Origin: Geodermatophilaceae bacterium
GTDB taxonomy: Bacteria; Actinomycetota; Actinomycetes; Mycobacteriales; Geodermatophilaceae
NCBI GenBank assembly: GCA_013811975.1
Contig: JACCUF010000052.1
Location: 1-25,676, forward strand
Length of the DNA: 25,676 bases
Direction of reading: 5' to 3'
Positions within the stretch are counted from its first letter, which is position 1. Each line of letters starts with the position of its first letter. Shown here piece after piece: positions 7,836-15,847 of the stretch. The translations under genes and the position numbers were made by a program. Under the pieces are notes generated by a model. It saw nothing but the letters and a program-made list of their open reading frames with translations. It searched no databases and had not been told where the DNA came from.

Positions 7836-8722
7836 GCGAGCAGTCCGAGCAGCCACCCCCCATCCACCGGCTCGGCTACCGGCCCATCGAGGAGGGGGTC
7901 ACCACCGATCTCACGGATCGGATGACCTACGGCGGGTACCTGCACCTCGACAGACTGCTGAGCGCACAGGTTCCCCTGTCGGATCATCACGACGAGATGC
8001 TCTTCATCATCCAGCACCAGGTAACCGAACTCTGGCTGAAGCTGCTGGCCCACGAACTCCGTTCGGCGCGGGAGAAATTGCGGGAAGACGACCTACCGCC
8101 GGCGCTGAAGCGGATGGCCCGCATCAAGCACATCCAGCGACAGATGTTCGAGCAGTGGTCGGTCCTCGAGACGCTCACCCCGATCGAGTACGCACAGTTC
8201 CGCGGCAAACTCGGTGTCGCGTCAGGCTTTCAGTCCGCGCAGTACCGGACCGTGGAATTCTTGCTGGGCAACAAGAACCCCGGAATGATCAGGGTGTTCC
8301 GGCACGATCCGGACATCGCCGCGGCGCTGCAGGCAGATCTCGAGGCGCCCAGCCTGTACGACGAGTTCCTTCGCTTTCTGGCCCGCGCCGGTCACGACGT
8401 ACCGGCCGAGCGCGCCGAACGGGACTGGTCGCAGCCCTACACGGCGCATCCCGGCGTCGTGGAGGTGTTGCGTCGGATCTATGCCCAACCCGAGCGCTAC
8501 TGGGCGGAGTACGAGGCCAGCGAAGAACTAGTCGACGTCGAGGAGAGCTTCCAGCTCTGGCGCTTCCGGCACATGAAGACCGTCGAGCGGGTGATCGGTT
8601 ACAAGCGGGGCACCGGCGGTTCGACCGGCGTCGGATTTCTCCGAAAAGCATTGGAGCTGACGTTTTTCCCGGAACTGCTGTCGGTCCGGACCGAGATCGG
8701 CGCGGAGGTCGGTGGTGGCTGA
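7832..8722 (+). CDS. kynA: Tryptophan 2,3-dioxygenase
   Basis: The product is 296 residues, a cytoplasmic heme enzyme that opens the indole ring of L-Trp to N-formylkynurenine, the first step of the kynurenine route. Family marks are complete: MTYGGYLHLDRLL near the N-terminus, FIIQHQVTELW with the active-site His62, FQSAQYR (133-139) with the substrate-binding Tyr and Arg, the proximal heme ligand H247 in RFRHMKTVERVIG, and the substrate loop KRGTGGSTGVGFL (258-270). The start is the ATG overlapping the SEC-C gene stop. The end overlaps the kynureninase gene by 11 bp. All three genes form one translationally coupled operon. A gene for kynurenine formamidase, the step between, is not in this window. 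Confidence 0.96.
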   Translation: MSEQSEQPPPIHRLGYRPIEEGVTTDLTDRMTYGGYLHLDRLLSAQVPLSDHHDEMLFIIQHQVTELWLKLLAHELRSAREKLREDDLPPALKRMARIKHIQRQMFEQWSVLETLTPIEYAQFRGKLGVASGFQSAQYRTVEFLLGNKNPGMIRVFRHDPDIAAALQADLEAPSLYDEFLRFLARAGHDVPAERAERDWSQPYTAHPGVVEVLRRIYAQPERYWAEYEASEELVDVEESFQLWRFRHMKTVERVIGYKRGTGGSTGVGFLRKALELTFFPELLSVRTEIGAEVGGG

Positions 8723-9974
8723 CGGCACAGCCCCGTACGCACCGGTCGCCTCCGACCTGAGCGACGCACGTCGCCGCGACGAGGCTGACCCGCTGCGTGA
8801 TTTCCAGGCGCGATTCTTGATCGGCGATGATCCGATCGCCTACCTGGACGGGAACTCGCTTGGTCGGCCCCCCAAGGCGACCATCACCCGGTTGCACGAG
8901 GTGCTGGAGGCCGAATGGGCGGGTCGGCTGATCCTGAGTTGGCCGGAACGTTGGGTGGACCTTCCGGTGAGCGCGGGCGATCAGCTCGCCTGGACCGTCC
9001 TGGGCTCCGGTCCCGGACAGACCGTGATCGCGGACTCCACGACGGTGAACCTGTTTAAGGCCCTGCACGCAGCATGCGGCCTGCGACCGGACCGGACCGA
9101 GATCGTCGTCGACGACGTTAACTTCCCGACCGACCGATACCTGGTGGAAAGCATCGCGTCCGTCCGTGGGCTCACGGTTCGCTGGCTCTCCCCTGATCCG
9201 GAATCCGGCGTCACCGCAGGCGATCTCGCCGAGGTGCTCGGTCCCGCGACTGCTGTTGTCCTGCTCAGCCATGTGGACTACCGATCTGGGTATGTCGCTG
9301 ACCTGACCGGCGCCACCGCTGCGGTCCACGACGCGGGCGGCGTCGTCGTGTGGGACCTGAGCCACTCGGTCGGGTTGCTCCCGATGTCCCTGGATGCCGC
9401 CGAGGTCGACTTCGCGGTCGGGTGCACATACAAGTACCTCAACGCGGGACCGGGGGCTCCGGCGTTCCTCTACGTTGCCGCCCGACATCTCTTGACGGTC
9501 GAGCAGCCGATCACCGGATGGTTCGGCGCTGCGGACGTTTTCGCGATGTCGGCGCGGTACGAGCCCGCTCCTGACATCCGACGGATGCTGTCCGGCACAC
9601 CGTCGGTGCTCGGGATCATCGCGGTCCAGGAGGGTGTCAAACTGATCGCCGAGGCAGGTCTGGACCGGATTCGCGCCAAGGCAGTAGACCTCACCGAGTA
9701 TGCGATCGAGCTGACTGATGCGCGGCTGGTCCCACTCGGCGCCGGTGTGGCCAGCCCACGCTGCGCTGCCGAACGTGGCGGACACGTGACGATTCGCTGT
9801 CCCGACGCCGAGGACGTGACGCGGCGGCTGGTCGCGGCCGGCGTCGTGCCGGACTTCCGCAACCCGGACCTGATCCGGCTGGGGCTGTCACCACTGACCA
9901 CCACATATGTCGAGGTGTGGACCGCCGTCGACATCTTCGCCGCCGTCCTCGCCAGGGGGCCTAGCTCACGCTGA
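8712..9974 (+). CDS. kynU: Kynureninase
   Basis: The product is 420 residues, a PLP-dependent fold-type I hydrolase that cleaves L-kynurenine to anthranilate and L-alanine. YLDGNSLGRPPK (44-55) is the family N-terminal signature. The cofactor-binding Asp is in VVWDLSHSVG (D215, H218), and the Schiff-base Lys241 in GCTYKYLNAGPGAPAF. WFGAADVFAM and the downstream PDIRRMLSGTPSVLG loop also match. The start is GTG at 8712 or the next GTG codon at 8715, both inside the 3' end of the dioxygenase gene, which indicates translational coupling. The 3' end overlaps the convergent arginine deiminase gene by 14 bp, leaving no room for a terminator between them. With no kynurenine 3-monooxygenase nearby, anthranilate is the likelier product than 3-hydroxyanthranilate. 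Confidence 0.95.
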   Translation: MVADGTAPYAPVASDLSDARRRDEADPLRDFQARFLIGDDPIAYLDGNSLGRPPKATITRLHEVLEAEWAGRLILSWPERWVDLPVSAGDQLAWTVLGSGPGQTVIADSTTVNLFKALHAACGLRPDRTEIVVDDVNFPTDRYLVESIASVRGLTVRWLSPDPESGVTAGDLAEVLGPATAVVLLSHVDYRSGYVADLTGATAAVHDAGGVVVWDLSHSVGLLPMSLDAAEVDFAVGCTYKYLNAGPGAPAFLYVAARHLLTVEQPITGWFGAADVFAMSARYEPAPDIRRMLSGTPSVLGIIAVQEGVKLIAEAGLDRIRAKAVDLTEYAIELTDARLVPLGAGVASPRCAAERGGHVTIRCPDAEDVTRRLVAAGVVPDFRNPDLIRLGLSPLTTTYVEVWTAVDIFAAVLARGPSSR

Positions 9975-11193
9975 TCGGGTCGCGCAGGATCGGGCAGGAC
10001 ATGCATCGCGGGCCACCACGGCCGCTTCCGAGTTCGCTGCCGGCCAACCGCAGGACCTCGATGCCCTGCGCCTCCAGGGCCGCGTTGGTAACGACGTTGC
10101 GCTCGTACGCGACGGCAATCCGCGGGGCCACCGCGAGGGTGTTGTTGCCGTCGTCCCACTGCTCGCGTTCGGCAGTGATCGGGTCGAGACCGGTGTCGAT
10201 CACCCGGAGCCGATCGATCTCCATCGCCTTGGAAGCCGCGACGAGGAAGGGTTCGGGGCCGGTGATCGTCAGCTCGCCGACCTCATCGGCGGCCTCGGGT
10301 GCAAGTCCGTCGGGCTCCGTGAGAGTCCAGGCCACCAGTCCGGCGGCGATGTTGGGGTACATCACCACCGCGTCGATGTCGACCATCGTGCAGATCGTGT
10401 CCAGGTGCATGGTCGTGCGCTCCTGCGGGATCGGCACGACGAGCACTGTGTGGGCCAACCCGCGATGAAAGACTCGGCGGGCCAAGCGTTCTGCTCCTGC
10501 CGGAGTTGTCCGCTCCCCGACCCCGACGGCTACGACGCCTGGCGCCAGCAGCAGCACGTCGCCGCCCTCCATGTGCTCCAGGCTCGGCCCGTACAGCCGC
10601 TGGACGCCTGCGAAGCGGGGATGGTGGGTGTAGATCGCCTGGGTCAAGGTGGTCTCGCGAGTGCGGGCCGGCATCGCCAACGACGTCACCGCCACCTGGT
10701 TGCCCACCCACACCGAGGAGTCGCGGGTGAACAGCAGGTTGGGCAGCGGGGGGATCACGAAGTCCACGGTGGGCATGAGTTGGTGAGCCAGCCCGCGCGC
10801 ACCGGGCAACTCGTCGTGGGCGACCCCGGCGATCAGCGCACCCGAGAGGTCCTCGGCGCTGAGGCCGGCGAGATAGCCGGCCGCGACATCGCGCAGCGTG
10901 ACGCCGAGCCGAGGATCGTCGACCGCCGAGGCGATGACATCGTCGCGGGCCTGGGGAATGGCCATCACGTCGGTGAGCAATGTATCGACGTAGAGCACCT
11001 CGACGTCGTGCCCGCGCAACGCTTCGGCGAAGGCGTCGTGCTCCTCCTGTGCCCGCGTGACCCAGGGGATGTCGTCGAAGAGCAGCGCATCGTTGTTGCG
11101 CGGGGTCAGCCGCTTGAGTTCGGGACCGGGACGGTGCAACAGGACCGTGCGCAGCCGCCCCACCTCGCTGTCGGCGTACGCCTGTTCGCTCAC
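9961..11193 (-). CDS. arcA: Arginine deiminase
   Basis: The product is 410 residues, a cytoplasmic guanidino-group hydrolase that converts L-Arg to citrulline and ammonia. The beta/alpha-propeller catalytic set is complete: FTRDSS (Asp158), HMEGGD (Glu209), TMHLDT (His263 and Asp265) and the nucleophile Cys397 in GGPRCMSCP. The GTG at 11193 is chosen because the protein then opens with VSEQAYADSEVGRLRTVLLHRP, the usual family start. A TACCCT -10 box ends seven bases upstream, consistent with a leaderless mRNA. The open frame continues far upstream, but that part is antisense to the Rieske gene. No ornithine carbamoyltransferase, carbamate kinase or antiporter gene is nearby, so this is not a complete arc operon within the window. 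Confidence 0.95.
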   Translation of the reverse strand: MSEQAYADSEVGRLRTVLLHRPGPELKRLTPRNNDALLFDDIPWVTRAQEEHDAFAEALRGHDVEVLYVDTLLTDVMAIPQARDDVIASAVDDPRLGVTLRDVAAGYLAGLSAEDLSGALIAGVAHDELPGARGLAHQLMPTVDFVIPPLPNLLFTRDSSVWVGNQVAVTSLAMPARTRETTLTQAIYTHHPRFAGVQRLYGPSLEHMEGGDVLLLAPGVVAVGVGERTTPAGAERLARRVFHRGLAHTVLVVPIPQERTTMHLDTICTMVDIDAVVMYPNIAAGLVAWTLTEPDGLAPEAADEVGELTITGPEPFLVAASKAMEIDRLRVIDTGLDPITAEREQWDDGNNTLAVAPRIAVAYERNVVTNAALEAQGIEVLRLAGSELGSGRGGPRCMSCPILRDPISVS

Positions 11194-11255
11194 CTCAGGC
11201 AGGGTAGGCCCTCCGCGCTCCGTGGGCGGATCCGCGCAACCGGCCGAGCAGGACC

Positions 11256-11283
11256 TTGCCTGTGCCGTTACGCCTGACAGGAT
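11256..11283 (+). promoter_or_regulatory. Promoter of the Rieske/ligase operon
   Basis: TTGCCT at 11256-11261 and CAGGAT at 11278-11283 are separated by 16 bases and resemble -35 and -10 boxes. The -10 box ends six bases before the GTG at 11290, again with no ribosome site, so a leaderless transcript is likely. Confidence 0.5.
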
Positions 11284-11289
11284 CGGGTC

Positions 11290-12609
11290 GTGCTCTCCGC
11301 TGCGGACAACGAACGCGTCACCCGTACCGGTCCCGGTACGCCGGCCGGCGGCTTGCTCCGTGCGTACTGGCAACCGGCTGCGCTGGTCTCCGAGCTGTCC
11401 GCTGACCGGCAGGTAACCCCGATCCGGCTGCTCGGGGAGGACCTTGTCCTGTTCGGCACCGACGGCGGCGGCTGGGGCCTGGTCAGCCGGTTCTGCGCCC
11501 ACCGCGGCGTCGACCTCGCGTTCGGCCGGGTCGAGGACGGCGGCCTGCGCTGCCTCTACCACGGGTGGCTGTACGCCGCGGATGGCCGCTGCATGGAGCA
11601 ACCAGCCGAGCCCGAGCACAGCCGCTTCCACGAGAAGATCAGGATCGCGAGCTATCCCTGCGTCGAGAAGAACGGGATCGTGTTCGCCTACCTCGGAGCC
11701 GGCGATCCGCCACCGTTTCCGGGCTACGACTGCTTCACCGCGCCGGAGGAGTACACCTTCGCGTTCAAGGGCCTCTGGGAGTGCAACTGGCTGCAGGGCG
11801 TCGAGGGCGGGATCGACCCGAGCCACGTCTCCTTCTTGCACCGGTTCCTGCAGGAAGACCCGCGGGAGTCCTACGGCCAGCAGTTCCGCGAGGAGGTCGC
11901 TGGTACGGGTAAGACGCTGTCGGCCATCGTCGGGGAGAGTTTCCGCCCGGATATCGAGGTCGAAAGCGCTGAGCACGGGCTTCGGGTGTATGCGATCCGG
12001 CAGCTCGACGAGCAGACCCGCCATGTTCGGATCACGAACCTGGTGTTTCCCAACGCCTTTGTGGTGCCCTTCGGCAATGACAAGGTGTTCTGCCAGTGGC
12101 ATGTCCCCATCGATGACGAGAACCACTACTGGTACATGATCCTCTACGACTTCGCGGCCGTGACTGACCGCGAAACCCTTCTCGCCCAACGATTGCAGGG
12201 GGTGAGTCTGCCGGATTACCGGCCATTGCGTAACCGGCGGAACAACTGGGGCTTCGACCCCGCCGAGCAGCGCAACCTCACCTACACCGGGATGGGCCTG
12301 GACATCAACGTCCACGACCAATGGGCGGTGGAAAGCATGGGCGCGATCCAGGACCGCACGGTGGAACGCCTGGGCGTCTCCGACCGCGCGGTGACCGCCA
12401 ATCGGCGGCTCCTGCTCAAGGCGATCGACGCCCATGGGGCCGGCGCCGCGCTACCCGCACACCCGGCCGACGGGCCCCAAGCGGCGCGGCTGACCGGGCC
12501 AACGGCCATCGACTCGGTGTGCCCGTCAATCGGCTGGGAGGAGCACTGGCGGGAACGTGAAGCCGGCCGCAGGGCCGAATCTCCGTGGGCGGCAAAGCAG
12601 GATGTCTGA
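11290..12609 (+). CDS. Rieske non-heme iron oxygenase, alpha-subunit (phthalate-dioxygenase-like)
   Basis: The product is 439 residues. The Rieske [2Fe-2S] ligands are C69, H71, C88 and H91 in FCAHRGVDLAFG and CLYHGW. The mononuclear iron site follows in EGGIDPSHVSFLH, with H179 and H184 as ligands and D176 as the bridging Asp. The architecture is that of single-subunit, phthalate-dioxygenase-type ring hydroxylases; no beta-subunit, ferredoxin or reductase gene is next to it. The reading frame ends with TGATG, so its stop overlaps the start of the glutamine-synthetase-like gene and the two are coupled. That pairing recalls aniline degradation clusters, where a ligase first gamma-glutamylates the amine. 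The substrate is unproven; an aromatic amine is an inference from context. Confidence 0.9.
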   Translation: MLSAADNERVTRTGPGTPAGGLLRAYWQPAALVSELSADRQVTPIRLLGEDLVLFGTDGGGWGLVSRFCAHRGVDLAFGRVEDGGLRCLYHGWLYAADGRCMEQPAEPEHSRFHEKIRIASYPCVEKNGIVFAYLGAGDPPPFPGYDCFTAPEEYTFAFKGLWECNWLQGVEGGIDPSHVSFLHRFLQEDPRESYGQQFREEVAGTGKTLSAIVGESFRPDIEVESAEHGLRVYAIRQLDEQTRHVRITNLVFPNAFVVPFGNDKVFCQWHVPIDDENHYWYMILYDFAAVTDRETLLAQRLQGVSLPDYRPLRNRRNNWGFDPAEQRNLTYTGMGLDINVHDQWAVESMGAIQDRTVERLGVSDRAVTANRRLLLKAIDAHGAGAALPAHPADGPQAARLTGPTAIDSVCPSIGWEEHWREREAGRRAESPWAAKQDV

Positions 12610-14135
12610 TGGCGCGTAACGCCGATGAGCGACCGATCGCCGAGGGCGGTGACGGGACCAGCGCCCGGCCGTTGCTCGCCGGTGACCGGGACGGTTTCGT
12701 GGAGCGTCACGGACTATGGGGGGAGCCGGCTCATGCCGCGGCGGCGCAGGTTCGGCGAGTCATGGACGAGCGGGGCGTCGAGCGGGTACGGATGTCCTTC
12801 GGCGATCAGCACGGAATCCTGCGGGGCAAGACGATCACCAGATCCGCGCTGCCAGGCGTATTGCGGAGCGGACTGACGGTGCCATCGTCGCTGTTGTTGA
12901 AGGACACCTCCGGCCGTACGGCATTCCCCGTCTTCACCTCGGGCGCCGGCATCGGCATGTCGCAGCTAGCCGGGGTGGGCGACATGGTGCTGGTCGGCGA
13001 TCCGACCACCTTTCGGGTACTGCCATGGTCTCCCGGCACCGGATGGTTGCTCTGTGATGCCTACTTCCCGGATGGCTCGTCGGTGCCCTTTGACACCCGA
13101 AACATCCTGCGCAGATCGTTGGATGGATTGGCGGACAAGGGGTTCGCCATGACAGTAGGCGTTGAGCTGGAGTTCCATGTCTTCCGCTCCGACGAGAATG
13201 TGCTCGACGTCGATCGGGTCGGGCAGCCCGGTGCCCCCGGCCGCGCGGCGGCGGTGGGGCCGACGACGCCCGGCGCGCAGCTGCTGCACGAGGAGGGCCT
13301 GGACTCTCTCGACGACGTGGTCGCCATATTGCACCGCGGTCTCGAAGCTCTGGATCTGCCACTGAGATCGGTGGAACTCGAGTTCGGAGCAAGCCAACTC
13401 GAGATCACACTCGAGCCGGCTGACGCCTTACGCGCCGCCGACGATGTACTGCTGTGTCGTACGGCGATTCGTCAGCTCTGCCGTCGACAGGGGCTGCAGG
13501 CGACCTTCATGTCGCGGCCGGTCGGTAGCGAGTCCGCGTCGACCGGATGGCATCTGCACCAGTCGCTTCGTCACTTGGACTCAGGCGCGCCGGCGTTCGT
13601 ATCAACCGACGCGGGAACCTCGTTGTCCGAGACTGGTCGGCAGTGGCTCGCCGGGCTCCTCTGCCATGCCGCTGCCTCATCGGCGTTCACCACCCCGACG
13701 GTCAACGGGTACAAGCGCTATCGCCCGTACTCCCTGGCGCCCGACCGAATCGTCTGGGGGCAGGACAACAAGGGAGCGATGGTCCGCGCCATCGGGGGCC
13801 CCGGTGATCCGGACACCCGGCTGGAGAACCGATCCGGGGAGCCGGCGGCCAACCCGTACCTCTACCTTGTCTCGCAGGTGATCAGTGGGCTGGACGGCAT
13901 CGAGGCCAGGCGCGACCCCGGTCTTGCCACGCACGATCCGTACGCAGCCGAGGCCGAACTCCTACCGCGCACGCTGATGGCGGCCCTCGACGCGCTGCAG
14001 GCCGACGAGGTGTTCGCTGGTGCGCTCGGGCGCGAGGTCGTCGACTGGTTCCTGATGATCAAGCGCGCCGAGGTCGACCGTTACCTCGCACATGTGTCGG
14101 ACTGGGAACAACGGGAGTACTTCGGCCTGTTCTGA
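12609..14135 (+). CDS. Glutamine synthetase-like ligase (probable gamma-glutamyl-amine ligase)
   Basis: The product is 508 residues. The N-terminal beta-grasp has SFGDQHGILRGK. Catalytic-domain motifs in order are VGVELEFHVF (metal-binding Glu residues), VELEFGASQLEITLEPADALRAADD, STGWHLHQSL (normally GSGMHxHQSL), TPTVNGYKRYRP with the nearby APDRIVWGQDNKGAMVR (ATP and glutamate binding), and RLENRSGEPAANPYLYL. The fold and catalytic set are therefore intact, but the sequence belongs to the divergent GlnA-like branch that includes enzymes gamma-glutamylating polyamines, alkylamines or anilines. The ATG at 12609 is preferred because it overlaps the oxygenase stop by one base; an in-frame start at 12585 is less likely. 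The Rieske partner suggests an aromatic amine substrate. A housekeeping glutamine synthetase is unlikely given its place and divergence. Confidence 0.85.
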   Translation: MARNADERPIAEGGDGTSARPLLAGDRDGFVERHGLWGEPAHAAAAQVRRVMDERGVERVRMSFGDQHGILRGKTITRSALPGVLRSGLTVPSSLLLKDTSGRTAFPVFTSGAGIGMSQLAGVGDMVLVGDPTTFRVLPWSPGTGWLLCDAYFPDGSSVPFDTRNILRRSLDGLADKGFAMTVGVELEFHVFRSDENVLDVDRVGQPGAPGRAAAVGPTTPGAQLLHEEGLDSLDDVVAILHRGLEALDLPLRSVELEFGASQLEITLEPADALRAADDVLLCRTAIRQLCRRQGLQATFMSRPVGSESASTGWHLHQSLRHLDSGAPAFVSTDAGTSLSETGRQWLAGLLCHAAASSAFTTPTVNGYKRYRPYSLAPDRIVWGQDNKGAMVRAIGGPGDPDTRLENRSGEPAANPYLYLVSQVISGLDGIEARRDPGLATHDPYAAEAELLPRTLMAALDALQADEVFAGALGREVVDWFLMIKRAEVDRYLAHVSDWEQREYFGLF

Positions 14136-14154
14136 CCGCGGCACCGGGTCAGGG

Positions 14155-15789
14155 CTAGCCGAACAGCACTCCAGGGTTGCAGATGCCGGTCGGATCAAGG
14201 CGGTCCTTGACCGCATGCAGCACGGCGACGCCCAGGTCACCGATCTCACGGGACAGCCACGGGGCGTGATCGATGCCGACTGCGTGATGGTGGGTGAGTA
14301 CACCACCTTTCGACAGCAACGCCTCTGTGGCCGCGCGCTTGGCCAGCAACCACTGCTGCATCGGGCGGTCGTCGTCGCGGTCGGCTAGCACGGTGAAGCA
14401 GAGGGAGGCGCCGGTCGGATAGACGTGCGACACATGGCACATGACAAGGGGCTGCTTGCCCGGAACGGACAGTGAGTGGATCAGCGCATCGCGAGTGGCC
14501 TCGTAGACCTCGGGAAGGTCCGACCAGGATGCCGCTGTCTCCAGCGTCTCGACGAGCAGTCCGACATCGAGCAGTGCGTCGCGGACATAGGGACCTGAGT
14601 ACCGGTTGGCCAGCCAACTCTGACCGACCGTACGCCCGATGCGTACGGCCTCGTACCGGCGGAGCAACGAACTGGCCGCGCGTCGCCGTACGCTGACGGT
14701 GCCGGGGTCGGCTTCCCAACCCACGATGAGCAAGCATCCGGCGCCGTGTCCTCGAGCACGTAAGAGCGCTTGCAGTGAATTGACCTTCGCGCTTCCGGAC
14801 ATGACGATGTTGGCGCGGGTCTCATCAGGGTCGGAGAGTCGCGCGATGTCGGGCAGCAACTCGGCGCGGGCCAGTTGACGCAGTCCCTCGAGACCTCGCG
14901 GCAGCGATGGGAACGACCAGCCCTCATAGTGCTTGGCCTCCGGCGCTGGACGCACCCGCAGGGTCAACTCGGTGATCACGCCGAGCACACCCTCGGAGCC
15001 GAGCACCATCCCCAGTAGGTCGGGGCCGGCGGCACTGGCCGGTGCTCGCCCCACTTGCCAGCTACCCACCGGGGTGGCCAGCCGGGCCCCGGCAACCAGC
15101 TCGGCGAAGCGGCCGTATCCGGTCGAGGCCTGGCCGGCTGACCTGGTTGCCGCGTAGCCGCCGAGCGTGGCGAACTCGTAGCTCTGCGGGAAGTGACCCA
15201 GGGTCAGACCGTAGCGAGCCATCCGAGATTCGAACTCCGGGCCCCGAAGTCCCGGGCCGGCGGTCACCAGAAGGGACTTGGCGTCGATCGAGTCGATGGC
15301 GTTGAGCCGGGCGACGTCAAGGGAGACGACGGCGCGATGCTCGTCGGCCCCTCCGGTCAAGCCGCCGACCACACCCGTTCCGCCGCCGAAGGGCACCACA
15401 GCGATGTCGTCAGCCACGCAACGCCGCAGTACGGATAGAACCTCGTCGTGTGAGCCGGGCAGCACGACTGCGTCCGGCAGCCCCGAGATATCTCCACCGC
15501 GGCGCCGGATCAGGTCGAGGTAGCTGCGCCCCGCTCCTCGGCGGAGCCGGCTCGGGCCGTCGGTGCGGACGTGGTCGTCACCGACGATCTCGATCAGCGC
15601 CGCACTCGTCGAGTCGGGAAGTCGGGTGGCCGCAGTCGGGACCGAGGCCACCGCCTCGGGCGGAGTGACGCGCGGGTTCCAGCCGATTTCGCGACGGAGC
15701 CACTTTCGGACAGAGTTGGACAGTTCGTGAGCGTTGTCGGCGGGGCCCCATCCGGTCAGGCTGAGCTCGGCTCGCTCCATTCCGGTCAC
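14155..15789 (-). CDS. FAD-binding oxidase of the alkyl-DHAP-synthase type
   Basis: The product is 544 residues, a VAO/PCMH flavoprotein. The FAD-binding PP-loop is PFGGGTGVVGGLTGG (133-147), followed by GHFPQSYEFATLGGYAATRSAGQASTGYGR and LGSEGVLGVITELTLRVRP. The C-terminal FAD-oxidase-C domain ends with GGVLTHHHAVGIDH; the triple His at about 500-502 is the mark of alkyldihydroxyacetonephosphate synthase. The family makes the ether bond of ether lipids in eukaryotes, but most bacterial members are uncharacterised and may oxidise 2-hydroxyacids. No acyl-DHAP transferase gene is close by, so the reaction is open. The start is GTG at 15789 or the ATG at 15780. A TAAACT -10 box overlapped by a palindrome lies just upstream. 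The gene lies downstream of padR on the same strand. Confidence 0.85.
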   Translation of the reverse strand: MTGMERAELSLTGWGPADNAHELSNSVRKWLRREIGWNPRVTPPEAVASVPTAATRLPDSTSAALIEIVGDDHVRTDGPSRLRRGAGRSYLDLIRRRGGDISGLPDAVVLPGSHDEVLSVLRRCVADDIAVVPFGGGTGVVGGLTGGADEHRAVVSLDVARLNAIDSIDAKSLLVTAGPGLRGPEFESRMARYGLTLGHFPQSYEFATLGGYAATRSAGQASTGYGRFAELVAGARLATPVGSWQVGRAPASAAGPDLLGMVLGSEGVLGVITELTLRVRPAPEAKHYEGWSFPSLPRGLEGLRQLARAELLPDIARLSDPDETRANIVMSGSAKVNSLQALLRARGHGAGCLLIVGWEADPGTVSVRRRAASSLLRRYEAVRIGRTVGQSWLANRYSGPYVRDALLDVGLLVETLETAASWSDLPEVYEATRDALIHSLSVPGKQPLVMCHVSHVYPTGASLCFTVLADRDDDRPMQQWLLAKRAATEALLSKGGVLTHHHAVGIDHAPWLSREIGDLGVAVLHAVKDRLDPTGICNPGVLFG

Positions 15790-15797
15790 GGCTGAGA

Positions 15798-15811
15798 AGT
15801 TTACTCAGTAA
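15798..15811 (-). promoter_or_regulatory. -10 box and overlapping palindrome before the FAD-oxidase gene
   Basis: On the minus strand TTACTGAGTAA (15801-15811) is a palindrome of two 5-bp arms around one base. It overlaps TAAACT (15798-15803), which ends eight bases before the GTG at 15789. A repressor bound there would cover the -10 box. Which regulator binds is unknown; the neighbouring PadR protein is one candidate. Confidence 0.4.
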
Positions 15812-15847
15812 GTCCGAACCCGGCCGACCGACTTTGCCGGGTGCCGC

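Noticed and set aside
8289..9785. Long minus-strand reading frame of about 498 codons
   Set aside because: It is antisense to the tryptophan dioxygenase and kynureninase genes, which have full catalytic motifs; the translation is Arg/Gly/Pro-rich without a domain.
11194..12435. Upstream extension of the arginine deiminase frame
   Set aside because: It is antisense to the Rieske gene, and the family N-terminus begins at the GTG at 11193.
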